Assembly (NCBI RefSeq): GCF_032854445.1
Contig: NC_088303.1
Coordinates: forward strand, 441,501 to 505,500
Source of the DNA: Liolophura sinensis
Lineage: Eukaryota > Mollusca > Polyplacophora > Chitonida > Chitonidae
Direction of reading: 5' to 3'
Length of the DNA stretch: 64,000 nucleotides
In this document: positions 1-12,900 of the stretch, one piece after another
Layout of the letters: each line of letters opens with the position of its first letter
Position numbering within the stretch: position 1 is the first letter of the stretch
Notes under the pieces: generated by a model
Databases searched by the model: none
What the model was told of the DNA's origin: nothing
What the model saw: the letters and a program-made list of their open reading frames with translations, nothing else
Translations under genes and position numbers: made by a program

Positions 1-480
1 ATACTTAGTACCGGTATGTTACGACGTAATCCCCAAGCATACATGTATACTTAATACCTGTATGTCACGACGTAAAACTACAAGCATACATACATACTTA
101 CAACCGATAAGTCACAACGTAAAACCCCAAGTATACATGCATGCCTAGTACCGGTAAGTCACGGCGTAAACCCCAGCATACATGCATACTTAGTACCGGT
201 AAGTCAAGACGTAAAGCCCCAAGCATACATGCATACTTAGTACCGGTAAATCACGACGTAAAACCCCAAGCATACATGCTTACTTAGTAACGATAAGTCA
301 CGACGTACAACCCCAAGCATACATGCATACTCAGTACCGGTAAGTCACGACGTAAACCACAAAACATACATGCATACTTAGTAACGATGAGTCACGACGT
401 AAAACCCCAAGCATACATGCATACTTAGTACCGGTCAGTCACGACGTTAAACCCCAAGCATACATGCTTACTTAGTAAGT
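1..480. repeat. 47-bp minisatellite, SINE-tail-like unit
   Basis: About ten copies of a unit of roughly 47 bp run from the window edge to about 480. Each holds 'taccggtaagtcacgacg' followed by 'taaaaccccaagcatac'. The second half closely resembles the 3' tail of the SINEs elsewhere in the window, for example at 17065-17090. The array therefore probably grew from a SINE tail. The left end is cut by the window. Confidence 0.9.
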
Positions 481-3400
481 CAGCGCAACTGGGTCATAAA
501 CCAGGTATACAACTGGATGCACTGCTGCCGACTGTGTTATTACCGTTGAGTGTATTACCGTTATCTTGTTATATATGTAGTTATTTACATGATTGTCAAT
601 AAACGCCGCACTAAAGACTTTATCAATGTTACTATTGCATTCAACTATAGTCTTTAATATTTTGGGGATTTTTTTCTTTCAAGAGAAATGATTTCTTGGA
701 AATATTTTTGTATAGTAGGTTTTTGAGGTCACATCTTGGTACATATCGTTTTTGCATAATGTTCTAAATAATGTTGTAATACATGTATAGAAATTATTTG
801 AATGTAAGTTTTCTAGTACAAATACATTTATTTATTATGTGTTAGACCCTCATTTATAACATTATTACACAAAGGCAATACATAACAATAGGTGTACTTA
901 AATGCCCACCATACCAAAATTATTTTCCTTGTGATTTTCTGTTGAAAGTAAAATCTATGAAAAAAATGAACCACAAATACAATATACAACCAACTTTTCG
1001 CTCTCTTTCATCTGAGCTTTATGTAATTTATATATTTTCTCCGCCTTTAAGTTAGCCCATGTGACCAGATGTGAGATGGTATATATCTATTGGCAGAAGA
1101 CAAGTGGTGGATCGCCTGCGATCGCGTATTGTCACCAGTGTTCTACGAATAAAAAGAAAGGCAGAATCTACAAATTCGCAGCCCCAGTGCAGGATGGAAC
1201 CCTGTCTCCTGTCACTCGTTGTTGGGAGTGGGAACATCTTTGTTCACCTGCACCGACCCACGGCCCGCCCCTAATTCAGCAAACGTAGATTTACTCGTCC
1301 CAGATTTTTTGTCGGGAAATCCGTACCGAGATTAATAACTCATATTACCAGCATTAGCCCGCGTTTAATATGGTATACATATTAGTCTACATTGTAGTAT
1401 GGCGTAAAACACCAAATAAATAAGTAAATGAATGTATGCTACAGAAATGAATCGGCTGTCCCCGCCCATGCATAGGAAGCGATGTGCATGGGGAAGACCA
1501 AGGCAGGTAACACTGCAGAGGGTTTGTCCTCCATTCGTCAAGGAAAGACACAGTGTAAAAAGTGTGTCGATAGAGCTGTGTGATATTTCAAACTCCGTGT
1601 CAAAACCCCTTTATCAGCATCACTTCTCTGCTCAACAATCTGTTCCATCCAAGGTTCTTCCTTTCCTTCGGTCTACAGTTTTTCTGACGCTGATTTGGAC
1701 GCCGCCATAGAAAACCTTCAGTGTCTCCAACACTTTAAAGTTTCGTAGCCAGTATAGACGGAGTAATTGCTTTACCAGAATCAACGAGTTCATGGCTATT
1801 CATTTTCTTATTTGTTGATGAGTGGCTCTGCAAACACTAATATACTCCTGATATGTGCTGTATTTTAACATCTGTAAATTACAATACTGCCGAAGTATAA
1901 CATGCATCAAACACAAGCCTGTATGTGGTCTATGTTAGTTCACCTGAGTAGCATTTGACTGTATTAATGTTTATCACATGTATACGGTTAAATGAGATAT
2001 AATTTGATAATTAGCTTCATATCGTTTAGTAATGAGTTCAGGTGGAATAGATGAAAACGATACATAAAAGGCAGAAGAAGAAGAAAAACAGGCGAAAAAA
2101 TAATAATAAACCTTTCTTTAACACCCTAGCCTGCAATCTAAAGTGTGAGGACGGAGAGAAGATGTCTTCTGATTAAACACCGGAGATGGAGCCAAGGTTC
2201 ACATGTAACACTGGTTTTTTTGTATGGCTGGGTAAATGGATGGGTAAACTCAGCTCTGGTAAACATTCCTCCGGACAAAAGCTGCCACTTATCTAACATT
2301 TTATAATTTTTACACGGGACCTATAATCTCGAGAAAGCTGAAATTAAAAGGGCTACATGTTAACTTCAATTCCGCACGCAATGCTGAGCATATTTTGAAT
2401 GTGGTCATTTTTTTATAATACTTTTAGAACTACACTGTATATACATGTGTACTATTTATTTATTATAAATAATCTATGAGAATTTCAACTTTTTGCCAGA
2501 GAGTAAATCTAATTTAGTGTAATGCGTTTGTATATTTCAATAAGTAGGACCCTTTCTGATTTATCGCTTTCATAGGCTACAGTTAGCGTCGCTTTCTCAA
2601 GCTGAGTTAGAGGAGAAAATAGAACTAATACAGGCTCGAGGAAATTAAAATTACTATAAAGAGTAAGACATTTAAGGTTAAAATATTTTAGGCTCCTTTC
2701 GAGGGTACCATCGCCGACTTTGTTTGGTGCTTTAAACTTGAACTTCTCTGTAGACCTTGAAGTTAGTAAATGTTGGCATTTGGAGTGTACATTTATTATA
2801 TTTATCTAAACCTTGTCATTGCCGACAATGTCTAATGAAGTACATATACATTATGCAAATTGAACATGGTGTCGGTATTCATCGTTATCAATTAGTCTCG
2901 TAGTAATATTTCATTTATAAGGTATATTTTAATATCTGATATCGACTATTTGTACACGCCTGTATTTGTGAGTATAGACAACAACAGTGTACGCGTCTTA
3001 CGGAGAAAGGGGGATAACTCTAACAGACATTTTGGCATTGGTTGTCAGTCACTTATGCAGTAAGAACGCAGTCCTGACCTTTTATTCCAAAATAGGAGAA
3101 TTGGTCTATTGGCAAAAACAGTACTGCAATGAAATATATTATAAAAGTATTTAATAAGTACCGGATGTCGAATCAACTTTATGAGAAATACAGGCTGTGG
3201 ACTAAGACAAATAGTTAACTACAATTTCAACAGAAACCTCACATCTATATGTTATATCAAATTATGCTTAAAAATAGGAACAATTTAGGACGTTTGGTGC
3301 CATATTTTGGGTGCAATACTAAAAGTACATAAAAGTGCATACATACTCCTAAGTTTAACTCTTCTAAAAACACGCTGTTTTGATCTACTGATTGGTAAAG

Positions 3401-3873
3401 CATCTCTTTGTTTATTTTTACTATGATCAACCTTTAGACTATGCCCGTAAAATTCGTTAAAACACTCAAAAAATCTATCTGTTGAAGTTAATAGAAAATC
3501 TGTTGTCAGAGTGATGATGGAATATATTCTTTTATCATAACACAATATTGTGTCATATTCAACAAAATATCCCGTTAAACTAATAGAATTTTTGTGTTGA
3601 ATTAATAGAACATGTGCATGTGTTATATTTTACAGAATAATCTGCCGCAATAACACAATACATTCTAGCATCATTCAGACGACAGACTTGCTGTTGAATG
3701 AACAAGATTTCGCCGTGGAATGTATTAAATCAACATCACCATTAGTTGAAGGACTGATTCCAACATCTCTCTGACTGAAACTAATACACGTGGGACCTAA
3801 CTATCTCATCTTATCTTATGACCTTAATTAGTCATTTCCGGACATCAGCATTATAAGTGACAAATATACGATA
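481..3873. other. Non-coding stretch, no gene recognised
   Basis: AT-rich DNA with only short open frames. A SINE 3' tail remnant (gcgtaaaacaccaaataaataagtaaat) lies at about 1393-1430. An open frame of 92 codons at 1432-1710 matches nothing I recognise and lacks splice or codon evidence. I see nothing else that I can support. Confidence 0.5.
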
Positions 3874-6323
3874 TCAGTTCCTTTTCATTGACAGGGAGGA
3901 AAAAATCACCTTATGCCTTTCAAACTGCTTTGACCGCCTGAAATTCACATCTGTGCCGTGTAACCAGTCCAGTGTCCCCAGCACTCCGTAATTCTGGTTA
4001 AACCTATACATAGGAAAATATCAATTTCAATGTCAGAACATGTAGGCCTACATTAATCTTTCACTTCCAAGAAATTCATAGGGCTTCGGGGCATAGGGTT
4101 TTGGAGCATAAGATTCCAAACAGATGACTTTAGTCCTCTAAGGCGTCGTTCGATCTGGTCTCATGCACACCCTCGATCTACATGTATATACGGTCGCGAG
4201 TTCGAATCCATTATACCTGGTGGCTGCACCTTTTAGTCAGGGAGTTTGACAAGAACCCACAATGGGTGAAGCTTTCAACTGATCCACTGTCCTAAGGTAT
4301 AAATCTTAAGGCCACCATAAATCTTACAACCACCGTATTACGGAAAACTTCTTGAATATGGCATAAACCCCAATTACAAAACTAAACGTTACTTCCATGG
4401 CTTCCAAACAGCCTTCTCACAAGGTTGATAGCCTTTTCTTCAAAGAAATATGTTTCAGAACATTGCGATTTTGGTAACAATATTTTAAGCTAGGCCACAC
4501 ACAACAATAATAGTCAAAGTCCGTGCAAGAACAAATAATGGGTAAAAGGCATCCAGTTGTCAGCTCAGAACGCCGATAAACAAGCATATACAACATACTT
4601 TGACTCACTTCAGATGGTGATAATCGTGGAACTCCGGGGATGGGAGCCCAGGGAGATGGTACCCGCTGTGGTGGATCACCGTGAACGCCAGAGCTATAGA
4701 GTACCACAGCCACGAAGTGACGGGGTGGGCACCACACAGTAAGGGTCCGGCCGCCAGGGGAAGGATGTTAGATAGGAGGAATTCCACGGGGTGAGCGTAC
4801 ACAGCGACCAGAGCAATTGGTGCTGTCCACTCGTGGTGCTGCTTGTGTATGGCCTTGTAAAATACCGGCAGGTGCAATAACCTGAAATCAGCTGAGGTTA
4901 CAACTTACAAGTATACTCTTCCTTCTAAAAAGATTAATACAATCTTCTATGTATCTGAGCTGACTATACTGGTTTATGCCGATATTGGTTTGATCTGTCG
5001 TAAATGGTATCGTGTGTCTTGGTACTATTTAGTTTAGCGCTCAGCATTCAGGGATAGTCTGAATACTGATCAACTCGGTGTGATCATGTTCGGTGATTAC
5101 CCCTGACGCGATGTTTGATGGTTTCTGCATGGGTTAATTAGCAAATTCCTTGAGTCATAATTCGAACGTAGTTTAATTGTATGTGTAAAACATTCGATAT
5201 ACGATATAAAAATATTGAGGAAAGTAAATATTGATTATAGTATACCTGTGGGAATAATAAAAACCAATCTCTTCCACGAGGGCAAACAGCACGAGTTGAG
5301 TGAGTATTTGTGATGCAGAAGGTATGTCAGCCGATACTCGCATCCCATGCGGACCTGGGCCGGGTATAACAGACACACACACGGCACACCCACAACCAGC
5401 TGGTTAAATACCACAGAGCGGAGAACTCTTTTCAGCTGCTCCAAGCTAACCTGGAAACCCGAAAAGACCTCAACTGACAACGACCTATTACACGGAATCC
5501 GATTATTTTGTGAGGTAGGAGTTATCCCCCCCTTTAATGCCGCCCATCAAATGCCACTTTGATGGAGATCAAAGTGCTGGTTACCTGCTTACATTTGACG
5601 TCGAATTATTTTAGTTAGCCTTTCTTCGTGACCACAGCAAAGGTCCATGCTTTCATATTACCGATGTAGCATGGAAGCCGGATGAGGACATCTAGCCCTC
5701 ACCCGCCTGTCGCTGCTAGCGGTTCGAGAAAATCACGGGCGATTTGCATCGTCCTCTTGCCGCTGGGCGCGGGCAGCGGGGCGCGGGGCGACATGTCCTC
5801 ATCTGGATTCCATTATAGAACCCATCTGATGAATTATTAGTAAATGTGCGTTAAAGAAACAATGTAGTTTGGTGAATTTAACAACAAAAAAGTGGTAGAC
5901 AATTATTTTACTGAACGAAAAGAGTGCCAGCATTTACGGTGACAATAAATCAGTCTTGTAAATGACATTCAGAGCCAAATTGACTTCGCAGAGGCTACTG
6001 TCTTGAAAGTTTGGGGTTGTATCAAAGAAACCTCTTACTTGATGTTAAAAGCAGAAAAAATATAAACATTTGGCAACACTTTTCTTTTTTCTACTTTTGA
6101 CTGGTATTTTCAGTAAGAAAAATCCTACGCTGTTTTCACAGCACAAATGTTTTGTAATTGTAAAATTGTTTTTGCTGTTTGATGAAAAGTAATGCCTTAC
6201 TGGCGCGTTTCCGTTAGGTTGTACTTTGTAGAGTCGAGTCCATGCAGGGCATCCTGTGAGATCAATCACAAGGAACAGACCAGCGCTCAGCCAAAAAAAC
6301 ACATGTAAATACCATCGTCGTGC
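3874..6323 (-). CDS. FAXDC2-like: FAXDC2-like fatty acid hydroxylase domain protein (partial, frameshifted)
   Basis: Four C-terminal exons join cleanly: 6323-6201, 5450-5246, 4881-4609 and 4003-3874 (stop TGA 3876-3874). All have AG acceptors and GT donors; donors are gtaagg, gtatac and gtgagt. The joined product has a membrane segment (VFFWLSAGLFLVIDLTG), then the histidine boxes of the di-iron hydroxylase/desaturase superfamily: SHRLLH (spanning the exon 2-3 junction), HKQHHEWTAP, HHSGYH and HDYHHLK. It ends with FNQNYGVLGTLDWLHGTD. Order and spacing match FAXDC2, an ER sterol/fatty-acid hydroxylase relative; the substrate here is inferred only. Exon 5450-5246 is 205 bp where 206 is needed: one frame reads VFNQLVVGVP...LLYP and the -1 frame reads SADIPSASQ...ALVEEIGFYY, so one base seems missing near 5345-5375. 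Amino-terminal exons, expected above 7085, were not found. It is either a recent pseudogene or an assembly indel. Confidence 0.88.
4130..4390 (+). mobile_element. Old tRNA-derived SINE in FAXDC2-like intron
   Basis: A B-box-like stretch 'gcgagttcgaatccatta' near 4197 is followed by a body and an ending 'cttgaatatggcataaacccca', which resembles the SINE tails in this window. It lies between exons 4881-4609 and 4003-3874, antisense to the gene. Diverged, boundaries approximate. Confidence 0.5.
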
Positions 6324-7085
6324 CTGTATCGAAGGCAAAATAATCACTGGTCAGCCAGAAAATACAGATAAATACCAACGTCGCACCTGTATAGGAGACC
6401 AAATAATCACCGGTCAGCCAGAAAATACAGGTAAATACCAACGTCGCACCTGTATAGGAGACCAAATAATCACCGGTCAGCCAGAAAATACAGGTAAATA
6501 CCATCGTCGTACCTGTATAGGAGACCAAATAATCACCGGTCAGCCAGAAAATACAGGTAAATATCATCGTCAAACCTATATAGGAGACCAAATAATCACC
6601 GGTCAGCCAGAAAATACATGTAAATATCATCGTCAAACCTATATAGGAGACAAAATAATCATCGGTCAGCCAGAAATCAAAGGTAAATACCATCGTCGTA
6701 CCTGTATACAAAATAAAATAATCACCGGTCAGCCAGAAAACAAAGGTAAATACCATCGTCGTACCTGTATAGAAGACAAAATAATCACCAGTCAGCCAGA
6801 AAGCAAAGGTAAATACCATCGTCGTACCTGTATACAAAATAAAATAATCACCGGTCAGCCAGAAAACAAAGGTAAATACCATCGTCGTACCTGTATAGAA
6901 GACAAAATAATCACCGGTCAGCCAGAAAATACAGGTAAATACCATTGTCGCACTTGTATAATAGACAAACAGATCAGCGGACACCCAGAAAATACAGGTA
7001 AATACCATCTTCGTACCTGTATAGTAGACAAAATAATCAAAGGTCGACCAGATATTACAAGTAAATGCAGTGAATATTTTGGTAT
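6324..7085 (-). repeat. 63-bp minisatellite carrying the FAXDC2-like 3' splice site and exon start
   Basis: About twelve tandem units of 63 bp. On the minus strand each reads a short pyrimidine stretch, 'tatacag', 'gtacgacgatggtatttac', then 'ctgtattttctggctgacc'. The real exon at 6323 starts right after the same 'gatacag' and reads 'gcacgacgatggtatttac' and onward. The unit is thus the acceptor plus about 40 bp of exon, repeated upstream. Since 63 is a multiple of three, both strands stay open for about 250-280 codons; I regard these as by-products. Confidence 0.92.
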
Positions 7086-7465
7086 AGACAAGGCAAACGG
7101 GTTATAATTATTTGAGGGTTTTGCCTGTTTAATGTTTGTTCTAGTTTTCAGTTATACTTCAGGTCGGTCATCACTGTGAGTCGTTACAGAGACAGTGTCG
7201 TCCGGGACTTTACATAGTTATATGATCTTCTCTCTCCCTGGAACTCAACATCACTTCGTCACAGCTCTGCAAACGTTTCTTTTTTGAACTGAGACTGGAA
7301 AAAAAAACCACCACAAAAAGAAGTGCATATAAAGGATATTTTTTTTACTACAGCTGTCGGTCCTTTGGCCTAATAGCCTAAAACCTATATACATAAAAGA
7401 AGAATGTCGTGTTCTTTTTGACTGGCTGCGCAGGCATGGTTCATTCACTACTGTAGAGTATATAG

Positions 7466-7830
7466 AGTGAGTGAGTGCTTGGGGTTTAACGTCGTACTCA
7501 ACAATTTTTCAGTCATATGACGACGAAGGAATCATTAGGGTGCATGCACGTGTAATTGTGCCTCCTTGTTGCAGGACGGATTTCCACCGCTCTTTTATTT
7601 AGTGCTGCATCACTGAGACGACTTACCGAAGGCAAGTAAGCCTCCCCGCCCGAGCCATTATACTGATACGGGTCAACCAGTCGTTGCACTATCCCCTTCA
7701 TGCTGAACGCCAAGCGAGGAAGTTACAACTTCCTCTTTTAAAGTCTTAGGTGTGACTCGACCAAGGATTGATCCTGGATCTACCGGTCCCGAAGCGGACG
7801 CTCTACCAACTGTGCTATCCGGGCCGGTAG
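7466..7830 (-). mobile_element. Near full-length tRNA-derived SINE (type B)
   Basis: On the minus strand it starts with a tRNA-like head ('ggatagcacagttggtagag' as A box and 'ggatcaatcc' near the B box), has a conserved body, and ends in 'cgttaaaccccaagcactc' with ACTC repeats. A related copy lies at 32726-32945. The family looks like a mollusc SINE. Confidence 0.85.
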
Positions 7831-9955
7831 AGTATATAGACCTACAGACTTACTCAGGCTATGTACGACCTTACCCAAAATAAAAAGCACACCTTCGTTA
7901 TGCTCGAATGTAAGGCGGATATGTTGCCATGTCACTTCGACACCCATTTCAACGGTGTTCTGGACGTGAGATCCGGGTTAATACACGACTATCTCATGTA
8001 GATTGAACGGTAAACTGCGGCTTATAGGACGTATATTGAACACACAGGTAAATCTATTCTATGATTATTTTCTGTCTGACTAATAATGTCCAAAGTATTA
8101 TAGGCCTAACACATTATCAGCTTGACCTGGATATACTGGCGCCGAAATAGGGACAACATCCTATCATTGGACACCACAACATATACTGCCTAAGCTGAAA
8201 TACCTGGATCTGACCTTAAGCCAGGCACAGAAGTCACTGTGGGTTATAGGGACATATATGTAGCCATACTTCTCACAGCGCTTGTGTCGCACTTTACGCT
8301 CGCTGTATACGTCACTACCATAACTAGACAATCTTGACTTTTGGAGCCCGTGTAGATTTGTTTAGACTTAGCCTCACCATTCACAGGGTATGTGTCCTCA
8401 TAGGACATTATTTAACTAATAAAATTGTTCAGGTGTTAGTTAGGAAAAATGATGTGCATAGGCCTACTTAACATAAATACAATACATTCGAAACAAAGGC
8501 TGAGGCAGAATTTTGCCTTTTCTGGCATCGCTTCCTACCGCATCCCAAGTGACAGCGGCGTTGTTATTGACTTCTGTACCAAAATTTCTGGTGGTGACAG
8601 TGCATGATGTAAAGCCAATGTAGGGAACGGAACACGCGCTGTAAGGAGTATGACAGGTTGCCTTGACCTATATTAGCTACGTTTTGTTGCTTGGTATGAC
8701 ATACATGTTGACAAATACGCGCCAAAGCTTTTACAGGGAGGTTTGGTTCAGAATATGATCGTTTTGGAACTTAAATCCACGCCTTCTCGACTCTTCAATT
8801 TAGAAAAATTATTTCAGTCCCACCTTTAATTCTATAAGTGTAGACCCTGTGTCAAAGTGAAAACGTTTGCCTGCATTGAATCTGTGCCTCCCAACCTGGC
8901 GCGGTACAATAGTATGAGTTACTTCCCTTTGGTGTGTTCTCGATCAAACAAAGGTGGAGGTAAGAAAACTTTCAACAGGTATGTCAATGACAGTACACAT
9001 GGCGAAGACAAGGCGTAAATTACTCATTCAGTCTGTAGAAATCATGAGATGTAAGACGACTCTTGAATCTCTGACCCCGTAGGAATGTTAACCCTCTAAT
9101 ACAACTGTAAGTTCACAGGCCATTGTGTTGTTTCGTGTAGTTTTTGAAGTATAGGCACCTTTGCCGCTGGCCCTCATCGCGGCGCTGGTAATGTGATTGT
9201 CAAGCGCACTGCACGTCAGCTCCTATTTTACGTCAAAGTGTAACATGTGATAGTCAGGTAATGTAAGGGTACAGCCATAATCTCTCAGACAACAGGCTAC
9301 ACCCATAACGGATGCTACCTCCATTATTCCACTTATATGTAAGCTTTCAGCTACTGAACCCGTATCTAGTTTAATCTGGCTACCATAACCGGGACTTAAT
9401 TAATATGCGTGTTAATGGGGGGATTTTTTTCTGTGTCATTTGTGTCTCACTGCATCACTGATACCTGGCATCAAACATGCCTTCCTTGGTGCTTAGCACG
9501 AAGAGGTTAGAGCAAGGAAATAGGACCGTGCCGGTACACTGAGCCTTAACTCGCAATCAAATGATATGCAAAAGGTAATACTAGTCACTTATCAGAAGAG
9601 TAGATATACTTACTAGCTACTTATCAGAAGAGCAGATATACTTACTAGTTACTTACCAGAAGAACATATATACTTACCCATAGTAGACCATCGCATACAT
9701 AACCCAAAGGCTAAATGTATATTACGTAATTTAAATGCTGTTTTGCATGGAAAGCCATACACTGTTATCAGTGTAGACTTGCAAATTATGACATAAATGA
9801 ATGAAAGATCAACTATGCTAATGACAGAGACGGACAGAAGCATATTTATTGATGCTTTCTGTACCTACATGTATGTGGACAACTCTTTTGGAATATAAGT
9901 ACTTTTTTTTATTTTACTTGCGTTTCATTAACAGGAGGTCAACCTATTGCAAAGA
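7831..9955. other. Intergenic stretch, no gene recognised
   Basis: No supported coding exon. About three copies of a roughly 35-bp unit containing 'cttatcagaagag' and 'agatatacttac' lie at about 9585-9680. A SINE-like scrap ('ggttagagcaaggaaatag') is near 9505. The end of this stretch holds a possible acceptor (tttcattaacag, ending about 9934) just before the GGCT start. Confidence 0.5.
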
Positions 9956-12900
9956 ATGGTGTTTCTATATTTTGCATACGGCTCAAACCTTTTGAGACAG
10001 CGTCTTCTTTGCAACCAATCTGGCCAGCTCAAACGGTTTAAGGGAGTTGGGAAACTGCAGGTGAGAAAAGTAAAAACAGAAATTCCTGTATGTCTGTGTG
10101 GACAATACATGTTGTCAAATGAAGGAAAGAATTGAAGTGAAATAAAGATTCAGCAGAAAGAATTTTACTGTGAATTAAACCTTAGTACATCCTATTACTG
10201 TTTGATCTCCGTGCACATTCATTAAAAATCAGTGTGGCTTTGTCTGTCCATCCTTCCATCCTTCCATCTGTCCATCAATCCATCTGTCCATATGTCTGAT
10301 GATTGGCCAAGTCCAGTTGTCACATGACCACTGGTCAAACAGCTCATGTGGACCTAAAGTCCAGAGAATTGTCTGGCATCTGCTGTGGTTACAAAAATTC
10401 TTGACCAACGAACCTGACTGTAATTCAAAAGAAATACACTTACTCTGATTAAAGTCAGAGTAAGCAGAGTTAAACACATGTTTTATTGTGCACAGGACTT
10501 TGTACCAATGCTGTACATGTTTTATTGTGTACAGGATTTTGTACCAATGCTGTACATGTTTTATTGTGTGCAGGACTTTGTACCAATGCTGTACATGTTT
10601 TATTATGTACAGGACTTTGTACCAATGCTGTACATGTTTTATTGTGTGCAGGACTTTGTACCAATGCTGTACATGTTTTATTGGTTTTATTGTGCGCAGG
10701 ACTTTGTACCAATGCTGTACATGTTTTATTGTGTGCAGGACTTTGTACCAATGCTGTACATGTTTTATTGTGTACAGGACTTTGTACCAATGCTGTACAT
10801 GTTTTATTGTGTACAGGACTTTGTACCAATGCTGTACATGTTTTATTGTGTACAGGACTTTGTACCAATGCTGTACATGTTTTATTGTGTACAGGACTTT
10901 GTGCCAATGCTGTACATGTTTTATTGTGTACAGGACTTTGTACCAATGTTGTACATGTTTTATTGTGCACAGGACTTTGTACCAATGCTGTACATGTTTT
11001 ATTGTGTACAGGACTTTGAACCGATGATGATATACATGTGTTATTGCCTACAGGACTTCAAACCCATCCTCTTCATGTTTTATTGTGCACAGGACTTTGA
11101 TCCATTGCAGCAAGTGTTTTATTGTGTACAGGATTTTGTACCAGTGCTGTACATGATTTAATTGTGTGCAGTTTTTGGAACCAGTGTTTTACACATTATA
11201 TTGTGTGCAGGACTTTGAACCAATGTGTTACATGTTTTATTGTGTGCAGAGCTTTGAACCAATGTGTTATATGTTTTAATGTACGCAGGAGTTTCAATCA
11301 ATGTGTTACATGTTTTATTGTGTGCAGGACTTAACAAAGATCTAACATGTTTTATTGTGTCCAGGACTTTGAACCATGGTTCATGTATCAAATGTTTTAT
11401 TGTGTCCAGGGTTTGAACCAAGATGCATGTATCAAATGTTTTATTGTGCCCAGGATTTGAACCAAGGTGGGAGTATCAAGTGTTTTATTGTGCCCAGGAT
11501 TTGCACCAATGTGTGTGTATCAAATGTTTTAGTTTCCCCAGGATTTGGACCAAGGTTCATGTATCAAGTGTTTTATTTTGCCCAGGATTTGGACCCAGGT
11601 GGGTGTATCAAATGTTTTATTGTGTCCAGGATTTGAACCAAGGTGTGTGTATCAAATGGTTTATTTTGCCCAGGATTTAAACCAAGGTGGGAGTATCAAG
11701 TGCTTTTTTGTGCCCAGGATTTGAACCCAGGTGGGTGTATCAAATGTTGTATTGTGTCCAAGATTTAAACCAAGGTGGGTGTATAAAATGTTTTATTTTG
11801 CCCAGGATTTGAACCCAGGTGGGTGTATCAAATGTTTTATTGTGCCCAGGATTTGAACCAAGTTAGGTGTATCAAATGATTTATTGTGCTTAGGATTTGG
11901 ACCAATGTGTGTGTATCAAATGTTTTATTGTGCCCAGGATTTGGACCAAGGTGTATGTATCAAATGTTTTATTGTGCCCAGGATTTGAACCCAGGTGGGT
12001 GTATCAAATGTTTTATTTTGCCCAGGATTTGAACCATGGTGGGAGTATCAAATGTTTTATTTTGCCAGGATTTGAACCAAGGTGGGTGTATCAAATGTTT
12101 TATTGTGCCCAGGATTTGAACCGAGGTGTGAGTATCAAATGTTTTACTGTGCCCAGGATTTGAACCAAGTTAAGTGTATCAAATGATTTATTGTGCTTAG
12201 GATTTGGACCAATGTGTGTGTATCAAATGTTTTATTGTGCCCAGGATTTGGACCAAGGTGTATGTATCAAATGTTTTATTGTGCCCAGGATTTGAACCAA
12301 TGTGTGTGTATCAAATGCTTTATTGTGTCCAGGATTTGAACCAATGTGTGTGTATCAAATGTTTTATTGTGCCCAGGATTTGGACCAAGGTGTATGTATC
12401 AAATGTTTTATTTTACCCAGGATTTGAACCAAGGTTCATGTATGAAATGTTTTATTGTTCCCAGGATTTGAACCCAGGTGGGTGTATTAAATGCTTTATT
12501 GTGTCCGGGATTTGAACCCAGGTGTGTGTATCAAATGTTTTATTGTGCCCAGGATTTGAACCAAGGTGCATGTATCAAATGTTTTATTGTGCCCAGGATT
12601 TGAACCAAGGTGGGAGTATCAAGTGTTTTATTGTGCCCAGGATTTGAACCAATGTGTGTGTATCAAATGTTTTAGTTTGCCCAGGATTTGGACCAAGGTT
12701 CATGTATCAAATGTTTTATTTTGCCCAGGATTTGGACCCAGGTGGGTGTATCAAATGTTTTATTGTGTCAAGGATTTGAAGCAAGGTGTGTGTATCAAAT
12801 GGTTTATTTTGCCCAGGATTTAAACCAGGGTGGGAGTATCAAGTGCTTTTTTGTGCCCAGGATTTGTACCCAGGTGGGTGTATCAAATGTTGTATTGTGT

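Noticed and set aside
1-480. CRISPR-like regular repeats
   Set aside because: Repeat and 'spacer' are not distinct; units are head-to-tail copies in a eukaryotic genome.
6256-7107. Plus-strand 283-codon and minus-strand 248-codon frames with 21-residue repeats
   Set aside because: They follow from a 63-bp repeat unit without stops; the sequence is explained as copies of the FAXDC2-like acceptor and exon.
7750-7830. A tRNA gene on the minus strand
   Set aside because: The A and B boxes belong to the SINE head; the body continues into SINE sequence and the cloverleaf is not completed.
10470-11161. Four long overlapping frames (13-residue repeats)
   Set aside because: A 39-bp intronic repeat keeps several frames open at once; no start, promoter or splice support.
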